A stretch of 64,000 nucleotides of DNA, from NCBI RefSeq assembly GCF_009680455.1, contig NZ_WKRD01000002.1, positions 124,001-188,000 on the forward strand, read 5' to 3'. How positions within the stretch are numbered: position 1 is the stretch's first letter; every line of letters begins with the position of its first letter. The notes below the pieces were generated by a model, which worked only from the letters and a program-made list of their open reading frames with translations, searched no databases and was not told the origin of the DNA. Positions 48,810-56,771 of the stretch are shown one piece after another. Made by a program: the position numbers and the translations under genes. Source of the DNA: Lachnospira eligens (lineage in GTDB: Bacteria > Bacillota > Clostridia > Lachnospirales > Lachnospiraceae).

Positions 48810-49460
48810 TCACATTAATTCACTGTAACTTCTGATATTGTAATCGGCTATCCGACAAATATCTGGCCAGTCATCAGCTGAAGCCTCATCATATACAGCC
48901 ACAACAGTAAAGCCACCGCTCTTGGCTCCCTGTGCAGCCGATAATACATCTTCAAACACAATACATTCATTCACACTGCACCCTGCTTTGCCGGCTGCTT
49001 TCATATATACATCCGGGAATTTCTTTCCTCTCGGCACTTCATTTGTCTGTGTAAATGCATCAAAGAAACCATATATTCCGTTACGTCTTAAGCATGGCTC
49101 AAAAAGTGCCCTGTCTGATGATGTTGCCGAAACAATCTTAAGACCATTATTATGCATTTGTTCTATAAAAGTTTTCGCATACGGCTTTAACACCACCTTG
49201 TCAGTGTATGCCTTACATGCTGCATCATACCATTCTTTCATGATTTCTTCTGTAGATTCCGGCAGATTATACTTTTCCTTAGTATATACCGAACCGGATT
49301 CAAATGTATGTGTCTTAATCTCCTGCATATATTCCTTAGATACAGGAATTCCTCTTCTGCCCAGAAAATCCATGTCGACCTTAGCCCATACCTGTGTTGA
49401 ATCAAGTATAGTTCCGTCAAGGTCGAATATGATACACCGGCAGTTACTAAGATCTAACAT
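48810..49460 (-). CDS. HAD-superfamily hydrolase, beta-phosphoglucomutase-like
   Basis: A 216-residue HAD protein with motif I IFDLDGTILDSTQVW, motif II SATSSD and motif III/IV VFEDVLSAAQGAKSGG. The helical cap and these motifs place it with the beta-phosphoglucomutase/phosphatase group. Substrate unknown. GGAGGAG precedes the ATG. Confidence 0.85.
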   Translation of the reverse strand: MLDLSNCRCIIFDLDGTILDSTQVWAKVDMDFLGRRGIPVSKEYMQEIKTHTFESGSVYTKEKYNLPESTEEIMKEWYDAACKAYTDKVVLKPYAKTFIEQMHNNGLKIVSATSSDRALFEPCLRRNGIYGFFDAFTQTNEVPRGKKFPDVYMKAAGKAGCSVNECIVFEDVLSAAQGAKSGGFTVVAVYDEASADDWPDICRIADYNIRSYSELM

Positions 49461-49486
49461 GGATAACTCTCCTCCAGATTTATGTA

Positions 49487-50650
49487 CTACTTATATGAAA
49501 ATCTCTTCTTTACATTAACGCTGTATTCATCAGTATATTTCTTGATATATTCAGAATATTTCTGGTTAAGAAGTGTTGACTTAATTGCGTCATCATCTGA
49601 ACCATCATATGATCTGCTTATGTAATATACAATATAGAAACATGTATTATCATCATCTTCAATAACTGTAAGGTCGCCCTCTTTTCTGTCTGAAGAAGCA
49701 ATCCAGTCAGCACATGCTTCCTCAATATTGCTCTTCTTAGTCTCTGTAACTAAGGAAGCTGCATCATCCGCATAAGTATCATCGCCTGCTTCTGCGAATT
49801 TCCTGCACTGGTTAATGAAATCAAGTTCACTGCTTACGCCTGACGCAAAAGAATTAGCTGTTTCTTTAGCATTTGCCATATCTGACGAATCTGAACTTTC
49901 AGCCTTAACTTTAAACATTCTATATTCAAACTTATCATATGTATCCTTATTGTCCTCGTAATATGCACTCACTTCTGAATCTGATGCCGCAAGAGTTTCT
50001 GTTAACTTCTCCTGATATGCTGTACTCTTAAGATAATCTTTTAAGAATTCCTTAACTCTCTTTTCTGTAGCTCTCTTACCAAACATCTGCTTAAGATAAT
50101 CTGAATATGATGTATCAGCTTTATTAGCCGCATCCTTAAGCTTACCTATAAACTCATCATAATCTGCATCTTCATTATCATATGTAAATCCGTTAGCATC
50201 TGCATCCTCTAATAAAGCTTTAGTCTCTTTAATAGTTGATACTGCAGAATTAGCAAAGAAATCATACCATGTATAATCAGTTGAATATTCCTGGCTCTTA
50301 TCTGACTGGCTTGTCTTATATCCCATATAAGATGAATAATAATCACCATATGTCATAGAACCATATAAAGTTGTGTTAAGACTGTTAGTCTTAGCTATGC
50401 CGTAATAAAAATCAAACTCAATCTGGCTTATCTTATCATTATCCACTTCAATATAATCTTTATAAATACTGTTCAGCTTAATGCCGGTTGCTGTTCCACT
50501 TCCAAGTATTATGCATGCAAGAACTGCTATACACACCCATTTGGTAATATATCTTCTCTTAGCTTCTTTTCTTTCTTCTTCTTTTCTTTTCTGCATCTTA
50601 CGGTCGTATTTAGTAACAACCTTCTCTGATGCTGCATTATTGTTTGCCAT
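49487..50650 (-). CDS. Membrane-anchored SurA/PrsA-like protein
   Basis: About 387 residues. A basic cytoplasmic tail is followed by one membrane helix (WVCIAVLACIILGSGTATG) and a large extracellular, Asp/Ser/Tyr-rich domain. The order of elements, a SurA-N-like helical region, then a region resembling a degenerate peptidyl-prolyl isomerase insertion, suggests a folding factor for exported proteins, but no clear isomerase motif is visible. There is no lipobox, unlike PrsA. ATG 50650 follows GGAGG by 5 nt. Confidence 0.7.
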   Translation of the reverse strand: MANNNAASEKVVTKYDRKMQKRKEEERKEAKRRYITKWVCIAVLACIILGSGTATGIKLNSIYKDYIEVDNDKISQIEFDFYYGIAKTNSLNTTLYGSMTYGDYYSSYMGYKTSQSDKSQEYSTDYTWYDFFANSAVSTIKETKALLEDADANGFTYDNEDADYDEFIGKLKDAANKADTSYSDYLKQMFGKRATEKRVKEFLKDYLKSTAYQEKLTETLAASDSEVSAYYEDNKDTYDKFEYRMFKVKAESSDSSDMANAKETANSFASGVSSELDFINQCRKFAEAGDDTYADDAASLVTETKKSNIEEACADWIASSDRKEGDLTVIEDDDNTCFYIVYYISRSYDGSDDDAIKSTLLNQKYSEYIKKYTDEYSVNVKKRFSYK

Positions 50651-50660
50651 AATGTCCTCC

Positions 50661-52640
50661 CTATTCATATCCATTAATTTCTTTAATTCTGTCTAACTGC
50701 TTCATCCACTCATGTGAACTTGCATCACTTGGCATTCTTAAATCACCTCTTGGTGATACTGCAACTGAACCAACCTTAGGCCCGTCAGGCAGACACGAGC
50801 GCTTAAACTGCTGCGCAAAGAATCTCCATGTGAACGTTCTTAGCCACTTATAGATAGTCTTATCATCATATTCTCCTGCAAATGCGTACTTTGCTATTCT
50901 GAATATCTTCTCAGGCTCTGCACCGAATCTTAGCATATGATACATAAAGAAATCGTGCAGCTCATAAGGTCCAACCAGATCTTCTGTCTTCTGTGCAATA
51001 GTACCATCATCCTTAGGTGGAAGAAGCTCAGGGCTTACCGGTGTATCAAGCACATCGTTAAGAACTGATGACAGTTCTTCATTGCCGCATGTATCTGCAT
51101 AGAACTGTACCAAATGCCTTACAAGTGTCTTAGGTACTGATGCATTTACTCCATACATTGACATATGGTCGCCATTGTATGTTGCCCATCCAAGTGCCAG
51201 TTCTGACATATCGCCTGTTCCAATCACCATGCCGTTAGTCTGGTTGGCAATATCCATAAGTATCTGTGTTCTCTCTCTTGCCTGTCCATTCTCGTAAGTC
51301 ACATTGTGATTATTCTCATCATGTCCGATATCTTCAAAATGCTGTCTAACAGCCTTCATGATATTGATTTCACGGAGTGAACATCCAAGCTGCTTAGTAA
51401 GCTTCACAGCATTGTTATATGTTCTGTCTGTTGTGCCAAAGCATGGCATTGTAATACAATGAATTCCGCTTCTGTCAAAGCCGCACAGATCAAATGCCCT
51501 TACAGTCACAAGAAGTGCCAGTGTAGAGTCAAGTCCGCCCGATATTCCAATTACTGCATTCTTACAATTCGTATGTTCAAGTCTCTTCTTGAGTCCATAT
51601 GACTGGATATTAAGAATTTCCTCACATCTTGAATCTCTTTCCTTCTTATCAGAAGGTACAAAAGGAGCTTTATCAAAATATCTTATAAGCTCTAGTTCTT
51701 TATTGATAAAATTCTGTGCCTGCACCTCTGTATATGTGCTGTTCTCATCAACTGCATATGTACTCATTCTTCTTCGCTCAGAGCATATTCTCTCTACATC
51801 AATATCAGCATATACCGATTCATCAGCAAATTTATGCGCCTCTGCAAGTGTAGAACCATTCTCACATATAAGGTTATGTGCTGAGAACACAATATCCTGG
51901 GTAGATTCTCCTCCTCCAGCACTTGAGTACACATATCCGCACACAAGTCTTGCAGACTGCCCTGAAACAAGCTGTTTCCTATATGTATCTTTGCCAATAG
52001 TTTCATTGCTTGCCGATGCATTTACAATAATAGTTGCACCATTCATAGCATGCTTTATGCTTGGCGGCTGTGGTGTCCACAGATCCTCACATATCTCAAC
52101 GCCAATCTTAACTTTTCTGTTATTATTAAATGTAAATAATAATTCACTTCCAAAGGGAACCTCTTCACCATCAACATCCACATATACACATTCATTAAAT
52201 CCAGGTGTAAACTGTCTTCTTTCATAGAATTCCCCATAATTAGGAAGATACATTTTAGGAACCATGCCAAGAATACATCCATTCATAATACCTGCAACAA
52301 CATTGTACAGTTTTCCGTTCATTTCATAAGGAAGTCCGACAAAGCTTATCATCCCTGGTGTTGTTTCAGAATATTTCTTAATATCCACAAGTCCCTGAAT
52401 AGCCGCATTAAGAAGTCTGTCATGTAAGAATAAATCATTACACGTATAACCTGTAATGCACATTTCTGGAAAAACAGCTATTGCAGTATCCTTCTTATGA
52501 GCCTCACTCATAAGCGACTTGATATTCTCTATATTATACTCACAGTCAGCCACTTTAATCTTCGGTGTCATGGCTGCTGCTCTTATATATCCGTCTTTCA
52601 ATTTGCCCTCTCTTTCAATATATGTCTTTTCGTCAAACAT
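50661..52640 (-). CDS. nadE: Glutamine-dependent NAD+ synthetase
   Basis: A 659-residue enzyme with an N-terminal nitrilase-type glutaminase (catalytic Glu in FPEMCITGY near 60, Lys in KMYLPNYGEFYE near 128, Cys in GVEICEDLW near 182) and a C-terminal synthetase (P-loop GISGGLDSTLAL near 366). It makes NAD from nicotinic acid adenine dinucleotide and glutamine ammonia. The reported ATG lacks a clear ribosome site; TTG 52601, after GAGGG, would match the usual family start (KDGYIRAAAMTPKIKVAD). Confidence 0.95.
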   Translation of the reverse strand: MFDEKTYIEREGKLKDGYIRAAAMTPKIKVADCEYNIENIKSLMSEAHKKDTAIAVFPEMCITGYTCNDLFLHDRLLNAAIQGLVDIKKYSETTPGMISFVGLPYEMNGKLYNVVAGIMNGCILGMVPKMYLPNYGEFYERRQFTPGFNECVYVDVDGEEVPFGSELLFTFNNNRKVKIGVEICEDLWTPQPPSIKHAMNGATIIVNASASNETIGKDTYRKQLVSGQSARLVCGYVYSSAGGGESTQDIVFSAHNLICENGSTLAEAHKFADESVYADIDVERICSERRRMSTYAVDENSTYTEVQAQNFINKELELIRYFDKAPFVPSDKKERDSRCEEILNIQSYGLKKRLEHTNCKNAVIGISGGLDSTLALLVTVRAFDLCGFDRSGIHCITMPCFGTTDRTYNNAVKLTKQLGCSLREINIMKAVRQHFEDIGHDENNHNVTYENGQARERTQILMDIANQTNGMVIGTGDMSELALGWATYNGDHMSMYGVNASVPKTLVRHLVQFYADTCGNEELSSVLNDVLDTPVSPELLPPKDDGTIAQKTEDLVGPYELHDFFMYHMLRFGAEPEKIFRIAKYAFAGEYDDKTIYKWLRTFTWRFFAQQFKRSCLPDGPKVGSVAVSPRGDLRMPSDASSHEWMKQLDRIKEINGYE

Positions 52641-52690
52641 TAAAATTATATCAGACTGGGTATTTATTTACAATAAAGGTCACAAAAAAG

Positions 52691-52843
52691 TCACTTTTGA
52701 TTATATTGTCCATAAACAAGTGTTACACCGTTTTCCTGCTCTTTAGGTTCATTGCACCCTGTCAGTGCTGATATCATGCTTATAATAACCACCAAAGCCA
52801 ATAATCTTGCTGTCAGCTTTTTCTTTATTCCATCTTCTAACAT
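52691..52843 (-). CDS. 50-residue predicted lipoprotein
   Basis: A small frame below usual cut-offs. ATG 52843 lies 7 nt after GGAGG. The product has a basic start, a hydrophobic helix (LLALVVIISMISALTGC) with lipobox LTGC at the expected place, then only about 20 polar residues. It would be a tiny membrane-tethered peptide after signal peptidase II. The ribosome site forms the 3' arm of a hairpin (52850-52890). Function unknown. Confidence 0.7.
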   Translation of the reverse strand: MLEDGIKKKLTARLLALVVIISMISALTGCNEPKEQENGVTLVYGQYNQK

Positions 52844-52890
52844 AAAAAGACCTCCACTTATTCATAAATCTATTATGAACCAGTGGAGGT
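52844..52890 (-). terminator. Terminator of the PAS gene overlapping the lipoprotein ribosome site
   Basis: ACCTCCACT (52882-52890) pairs with AGTGGAGGT (52850-52858) over 9 bp, and CTTTTT follows before the lipoprotein ATG. It serves as terminator for the upstream PAS gene while its 3' arm is the GGAGG of the next gene. Confidence 0.7.
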
Positions 52891-52911
52891 TTTATTATAC
52901 TTTAAATGTGC

Positions 52912-53253
52912 TTATTCAATTACGGCTGCACTAACCTTTATTACTCTGTGTCCAGCTAAGAGCTTATTCTCAATCTTATAGAATGCAACTACCTTAAGAG
53001 GCTTGCCATCTTTAGAAACAAACTCCTGTACATAGCTTACATATCTCTTATCTATGAACTTTTCTCTTAACTCTGTTATTACTTCCTCATACTCAACGCT
53101 TGGTACGAACTGCTTAAATACAATTCCCGCCTCAAAATCATCTTCTGTGTATCCAAGAAGCTCTGTAAATCCATCATCAATATCAATAATCTTACCGCTT
53201 CTCATCTCCATAGAAAACTGTGTAAAAGGAATTGCTTTCATTACTTCTGCCAT
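52912..53253 (-). CDS. Stand-alone PAS-domain protein
   Basis: A 113-residue protein that is essentially one PAS fold: FTQFSMEMRSGKIIDIDDGF, then TELLGYTEDDF and a C-terminal sheet (YVQEFVSKDGKPLKVVAFY). No output domain is attached, so it may sense a ligand and act through a partner. It lies 25 nt after valS. AAGGAGA precedes the ATG. Cofactor unknown. Confidence 0.75.
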   Translation of the reverse strand: MAEVMKAIPFTQFSMEMRSGKIIDIDDGFTELLGYTEDDFEAGIVFKQFVPSVEYEEVITELREKFIDKRYVSYVQEFVSKDGKPLKVVAFYKIENKLLAGHRVIKVSAAVIE

Positions 53254-53277
53254 AATTATTCTCCTTATCCGTGAAAA

Positions 53278-55929
53278 CTACTTAGAAAGTGTTGCAAGAC
53301 GCTCAGTTACCTGCTCAAGCATCTGTGTATATTTTACCAGCTTTGCCTTCTCTTCGTCAATCTTTGCCTTAGGAGCTTTTGATGTAAACCTCTCATTGTT
53401 AAGCATTCCGTTACATCTCTTGATTTCTCCCTGTAATCTGCCTTCCTCTTTCTTAAGTCTCTCTATTTCCTTGTCGATATCAACAAGCTCTGCGAAAGGA
53501 ATATAGATAACAGCATCCGGTATAACTGTTGAAACAGCATCCTCTGGTATTCCAGCCTTGTCAGCCTGAACCTTAACCTCGCTTGCATATGCAAGTGTTC
53601 CAAAGAAGCCAAGTGAATTGTTAAATATGTTCTTAACATCTTCACTTGCTGTAACAACATATACAAGTGCCTTACGGCTAGGAGCAACATTCATATCTGC
53701 ACGTAAGTTTCTTATATTACGGACAGCTTCCTTGATTGTCTCAATAGCCTTCTCCTCTGCTGCGAAATTGTTAGTTTCATCATATACAGGCCATGAAGAA
53801 ATCATGATTGACTCTTCCTCATCCTGAATATTGCAGAATATTTCTTCTGTAATGAATGGCATATATGGATGAAGCAGCTTAAGTGCATCTATAAGAACAG
53901 TCTTTAATGTCCAGATAGCTGCTGTCTTTGTCTCGTCTGCATCATTGTAAAGTCTTGGCTTAACCATCTCAATATACCAGTCACAGAATTCTTCCCAGAT
54001 GAAGTCATTAAGCTTGGCAACAGCGATACCAAGTTCGTATTTTTCCATATTATCTGTAACTTCTTTGATAAGTCCATTCATCTTAGAAAGAATCCACTTA
54101 TCAGCATCAGTTAAGTTAGCAGGTCTTTCATCTGTAGCCTTAATCTTGTTATCAGGATCATTCATCATGATAAATCTTGAAGCATTCCATACCTTATTGG
54201 CAAAGTTACGGCTAGCCTCAACTCTTGACCAGTAGAAACGCATATCATTACCAGGTGCATTTCCTGTGATAAGAGTGTATCTTAATGCATCTGCACCATA
54301 TTTATCAATAACCTCAAGCGGATCAATACCATTTCCTAATGACTTACTCATCTTTCTTCCCTGGTCATCTCTTACAAGGCCGTGGAATAATACCTTGCCA
54401 AATGGCTTCCTGCCCATATGCTCATAGCCTGAGAATATCATTCTGATTACCCAGAAGAATATAATATCATATCCTGTTACAAGCACATCTGTAGGATAGA
54501 AGTAGTCAAGTTCAGGTGTCTTATCTGGCCAGCCAAGTGTTGAGAATGGCCATAATGCTGATGAGAACCATGTATCAAGTGTATCAGGATCCTGTTCAAC
54601 ATTAGCACTTCCACACTTAGGGCATGTGCATACCTTATCTCTTGAAACAGTCATTTCTCCACAATCCTTGCAATAGTATGCAGGAATTCTGTGTCCCCAC
54701 CAAAGCTGTCTTGAAATACACCAGTCTCTGATATTGTCTGTCCAGTTATAATATGTCTTATCCATAGAAGCAGGGATAAGTTCAATATCACCATTCTTAA
54801 CGCCTTCAACAGCAGGCTTGATAAGCTCGTCCATCTTAACGAACCACTGCTGCTTAATCATTGGCTCAACAGTTGTCTTACATCTGTCATGAGTACCAAC
54901 ATTGTGTGTATGGTCTTCAACTCTTACTAAAAGTCCAAGTGCATCAAGGTCAGCTACCATAGCCTTTCTTGCTTCATATCTGTCCATGCCTGCATACTTG
55001 CCGCCAAGATTATTAATTGTAGCATCATCATTTAAAATGTTAATCTCTGGTAAATTATGTCTCTTACCAACCTCAAAATCGTTAGGGTCATGTGCTGGAG
55101 TAATCTTAACTACACCTGTACCAAATTCCTTATCAACATAAGGGTCTGCAATAATAGGTATTGTTCTGTCTGTAAGTGGAAGTTCAACTTCCTTTCCAAC
55201 AAGGTCTGTGTATCTTTCATCATCTGGATTAACAGCCAGGGCTGAATCTCCAAGTAATGTCTCTGGTCTTGTTGTTGCAATCTCAACATATCTTCCTGGC
55301 TCTCCAACTACAGGATAGTTGATATGCCAGAAATGTCCTGCCTGCTCCTCATGCTCAACCTCTGCATCTGATATAGAAGTATTACATACCGGACACCAGT
55401 TAACAATTCTTGAGCCCTTGTATATAAGTCCTTTCTCATAGAGCTTGATAAATACTTCCTGAACAGCCTTAGAACAGCCTTCATCCATAGTGAATCTCTC
55501 TCTGTCCCAATCACATGATGAACCAATCTTCTTTAACTGGCTTGTGATAGTTCCACCATATTCCTTCTTCCATTCCCATGTTCTCTTTAAGAAGCCCTCT
55601 CTTCCAAGCTCATGCTTGTCAATTCCTTCTTCCTTAAGAGCATTAGTAACCTTAACCTCAGTTGAGATTGAAGCATGGTCAGTTCCAGGAATCCAGAGAG
55701 CTTCATAGCCCTGCATTCTCTTGAATCTGATGATAATATCCTGCATAGTATTATCAAGCGCATGACCCATATGCAGCTTACCTGTAATATTAGGTGGTGG
55801 CATAACAATAGTAAATGGTTTCTTATCTCTGTTTACTTCTGCATGAAAATACTTCTTTTCAAGCCACTTGTGATATAATCTGTCTTCGATTTCAGACGGA
55901 TTATAATTCTTTTCCAATTCCTTGCTCAT
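53278..55929 (-). CDS. valS: Valyl-tRNA synthetase
   Basis: About 883 residues, class I. The HIGH motif is [17 protein letters not shown] near 48, KMSKS is [11 protein letters not shown] near 528, the editing domain is present ([18 protein letters not shown]), and the C-terminal coiled coil binds tRNA. Start 55929 ([16 protein letters not shown]) has AGGAG upstream; the frame open to 56040 runs through a structured spacer and is rejected. It is controlled by a T-box leader. Confidence 0.97.
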   Translation of the reverse strand: MSKELEKNYNPSEIEDRLYHKWLEKKYFHAEVNRDKKPFTIVMPPPNITGKLHMGHALDNTMQDIIIRFKRMQGYEALWIPGTDHASISTEVKVTNALKEEGIDKHELGREGFLKRTWEWKKEYGGTITSQLKKIGSSCDWDRERFTMDEGCSKAVQEVFIKLYEKGLIYKGSRIVNWCPVCNTSISDAEVEHEEQAGHFWHINYPVVGEPGRYVEIATTRPETLLGDSALAVNPDDERYTDLVGKEVELPLTDRTIPIIADPYVDKEFGTGVVKITPAHDPNDFEVGKRHNLPEINILNDDATINNLGGKYAGMDRYEARKAMVADLDALGLLVRVEDHTHNVGTHDRCKTTVEPMIKQQWFVKMDELIKPAVEGVKNGDIELIPASMDKTYYNWTDNIRDWCISRQLWWGHRIPAYYCKDCGEMTVSRDKVCTCPKCGSANVEQDPDTLDTWFSSALWPFSTLGWPDKTPELDYFYPTDVLVTGYDIIFFWVIRMIFSGYEHMGRKPFGKVLFHGLVRDDQGRKMSKSLGNGIDPLEVIDKYGADALRYTLITGNAPGNDMRFYWSRVEASRNFANKVWNASRFIMMNDPDNKIKATDERPANLTDADKWILSKMNGLIKEVTDNMEKYELGIAVAKLNDFIWEEFCDWYIEMVKPRLYNDADETKTAAIWTLKTVLIDALKLLHPYMPFITEEIFCNIQDEEESIMISSWPVYDETNNFAAEEKAIETIKEAVRNIRNLRADMNVAPSRKALVYVVTASEDVKNIFNNSLGFFGTLAYASEVKVQADKAGIPEDAVSTVIPDAVIYIPFAELVDIDKEIERLKKEEGRLQGEIKRCNGMLNNERFTSKAPKAKIDEEKAKLVKYTQMLEQVTERLATLSK

Positions 55930-55977
55930 TATTAATCTCCTTTTTAATATTGCATTCCGGGTTCTTTCCCAATTATG

Positions 55978-56106
55978 TGCTCGCAGCTCATATGCCAGAA
56001 TTTCATTCTGGCATTGTCGCGGCGCTCCTCGAGAACCCATACAAAGTTCTCAGTTCATGCAAGCACGGCTGCGAACTTTCCATGACTTCTCTCATCGCTG
56101 TTCGCG
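55978..56106. repeat. Structured spacer between T-box terminator and valS, with repeat copy 2
   Basis: About 130 nt, less A/T-rich than its surroundings. TGCTCGCAGCTCATATGC (55978-55995) matches copy 1 near 37.26 kb at 16 of 18 positions and is again followed by a hairpin (TGCCAGAAT-ttc-ATTCTGGCA) and CATTG. A GAGAAC/GTTCTC hairpin and an inverted GGCTGCGAAC (56067-56076) follow. It may be a small REP-like element. Confidence 0.5.
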
Positions 56107-56365
56107 CAAAAAAGCCCTTTGCAGGGCATATACTCTGCAAAGGGCGTAAATAAACTTATTAACGCGGTACCACCTTTGTTTAATTATCTTGTGATAATCC
56201 TCATTACTCCTTAACGCGGAATACGTCACAGCCTACTTAAATCAACCGTTCAGCCATGCGGCTCCAAAGCTACCTTCCATATCATTATTACCTGAACCAT
56301 CTTTCAGCCAGTGAACGGTTCTCTCTGTCGGATAAGGATATGTACTCCTCTTTTTCAATGCCTTT
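56107..56365 (-). ncRNA. Valine T-box leader of valS
   Basis: The minus strand shows stem I with the AGAGA box, an AACCGTTCA/TGAACGGTT helix, a probable specifier GTA (Val) at 56234-56236, the T-box sequence AGGTGGTACCGCG (56163-56175), and a terminator with GCCCTTTGCA/TGCAAAGGGC arms and a T tract (56107-56145). Uncharged tRNA-Val would bind and prevent termination. The alternative GTA at 56271-56273 lies in the distal part of stem I. Confidence 0.93.
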
Positions 56366-56418
56366 AAATATAAAATTCTTTTCTATCTTAATATCTGACA
56401 GAAAAAAATGCAAGCATT

Positions 56419-56766
56419 TTATTCAGGAACTTCAATCTGCTTAATATTAAACTCATTACCCTGAATAAGATATGTGTGCTTACTGCCACAATTCGGACAG
56501 ACTTTGGCGTATTTCACAGTCTCATAAGTTTCCCCGCAGTCCTCGCAGTAAGTTATACCCGGGATTATCTCGACTTCCATCTCACAGTCCTTTACAAGTT
56601 CTTCTTTCTTGCAAGCCCACTTCCAGCAGTCTGTAAGATATTCTTCTACAACTCCTGATACTTCGCCAAGCTCAATTGTAACTTTAGATATGCTTGAAAC
56701 ATCATTATCTGAAGCTACTGCTTTGAGGTCATCTATTATGTGAAATACTACGCCTAATTCATGCAT
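56419..56766 (-). CDS. hypA: HypA-like nickel/zinc metallochaperone
   Basis: A 115-residue protein. The N-terminal MHEL carries the nickel-binding His2, and a zinc site is formed by CEDCG and CPNCGS. It delivers nickel to [NiFe] hydrogenase or urease in well-studied species. No hyp or hydrogenase gene is in the window; it follows a large Fe-S flavoprotein by 5 nt, so it may be repurposed or linked to that enzyme. It overlaps no other gene. Confidence 0.88.
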   Translation of the reverse strand: MHELGVVFHIIDDLKAVASDNDVSSISKVTIELGEVSGVVEEYLTDCWKWACKKEELVKDCEMEVEIIPGITYCEDCGETYETVKYAKVCPNCGSKHTYLIQGNEFNIKQIEVPE

Positions 56767-56771
56767 ACATT

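Noticed and set aside
51589..52227. A 212-codon plus-strand frame.
   Set aside because: It lies opposite the conserved nadE glutaminase domain and lacks a promoter and ribosome site.
55930..56040. A 37-residue N-terminal extension of ValS.
   Set aside because: It translates the hairpin spacer, while the family start at 55929 has its own AGGAG site.
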